DNA from: Pseudolabrys sp.
GTDB lineage: Bacteria > Pseudomonadota > Alphaproteobacteria > Rhizobiales > Xanthobacteraceae
DNA: 64,000 nucleotides
Assembly: GCA_022841665.1 (NCBI GenBank)
Contig: JALHRB010000017.1
Location: forward strand, 1 to 64,000
Direction of reading: 5' to 3'
The notes under the pieces: model-generated
Seen by the model: the letters and a program-made list of their open reading frames with translations, nothing else
Told to the model about the DNA's origin: nothing
Database searches by the model: none
Shown here: piece after piece, positions 63,626-64,000 of the stretch
Numbering within the stretch: the first letter of the stretch is position 1
Layout of the letters: each line of letters starts with the position of its first letter
Made by a program: the position numbers and the translations under genes

Positions 63626-63654
63626 GGGCCGGACCGCGCAGGCGCTCCCGGCCC
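63626..63654 (+). terminator. hairpin between the protease cluster and dusA
   Basis: GGGCCGG pairs with CCGGCCC across a 15-base loop, flanked by CATATATAA on the left and GATATGTATATAAATG on the right. It ends 13 bases before the dusA ATG. It could terminate the protease transcript or fold in the dusA leader. Confidence 0.4.
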
Positions 63655-63667
63655 GATATGTATATAA

Positions 63668-64000
<333 letters not shown>

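Overview
The window is GC-rich alphaproteobacterial chromosome, most likely from the Rhizobiales (Bradyrhizobiaceae or Xanthobacteraceae type). This rests on the gene content and order: feuPQ-like two-component pair, ccmIEFH, degP, second two-component pair, glnE; a narKGHJI operon under FNR-type boxes; orphan TctC/Bug binding proteins; and the palindromic repeats typical of that group. The species cannot be read from the sequence. No tRNA, rRNA, CRISPR array, integrase or transposase was recognised.

Positions 1-21600 hold the right part of a gene transfer agent-like or prophage structural cluster. Its core follows the RcGTA order: HK97-type capsid, connector, head closure, DUF3168 tail completion, major tail protein, tail chaperones, a very short tape measure, DUF2460, DUF2163, NlpC/P60 peptidase and the 1290-residue tail tip protein. 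DUF2793, collagen-like and other fibre-like proteins follow, then a lysis module (GH108 endolysin and holin-like membrane proteins). Terminase, portal and prohead protease are not identifiable here. The core is interrupted by cargo: a broken toxin-like gene overlapping a DUF2019 gene, an orphan binding protein, a second effector-like gene with a secreted partner, two trypsin-like proteases, a CHAP-like secreted protein and a frameshifted acyltransferase. Chromosomal REP-like repeats lie between several structural genes, which points to long residence in the chromosome.

Positions 21600-23000 are a small low-GC island with an SDH/Clp-fold serine protease and a tiny partner gene. From 23300 to 48700 comes ordinary chromosome: nitroreductase, PepSY protein, FeuPQ-like regulators, cytochrome c maturation genes, DegP, another two-component pair after a strongly structured intergenic region, GlnE, a PAS histidine kinase, aminopeptidase N, a second orphan Bug protein, a cation efflux protein and a Gfo/Idh/MocA oxidoreductase.

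Positions 48700-60280 are a nitrate respiration unit: a cysteine-free Crp/Fnr regulator divergent from narK (double-length transporter), narG, narH, narJ, narI, a PpiC-type isomerase and a small unknown gene. Positions 60200-63600 hold a truncated NlpC/P60-like gene and three trypsin-like genes in tandem. One lacks the catalytic serine, one has its signal peptide out of frame, and one looks intact. A 48-bp near-copy of the ppiC 3' region lies just before dusA, which runs off the right edge.
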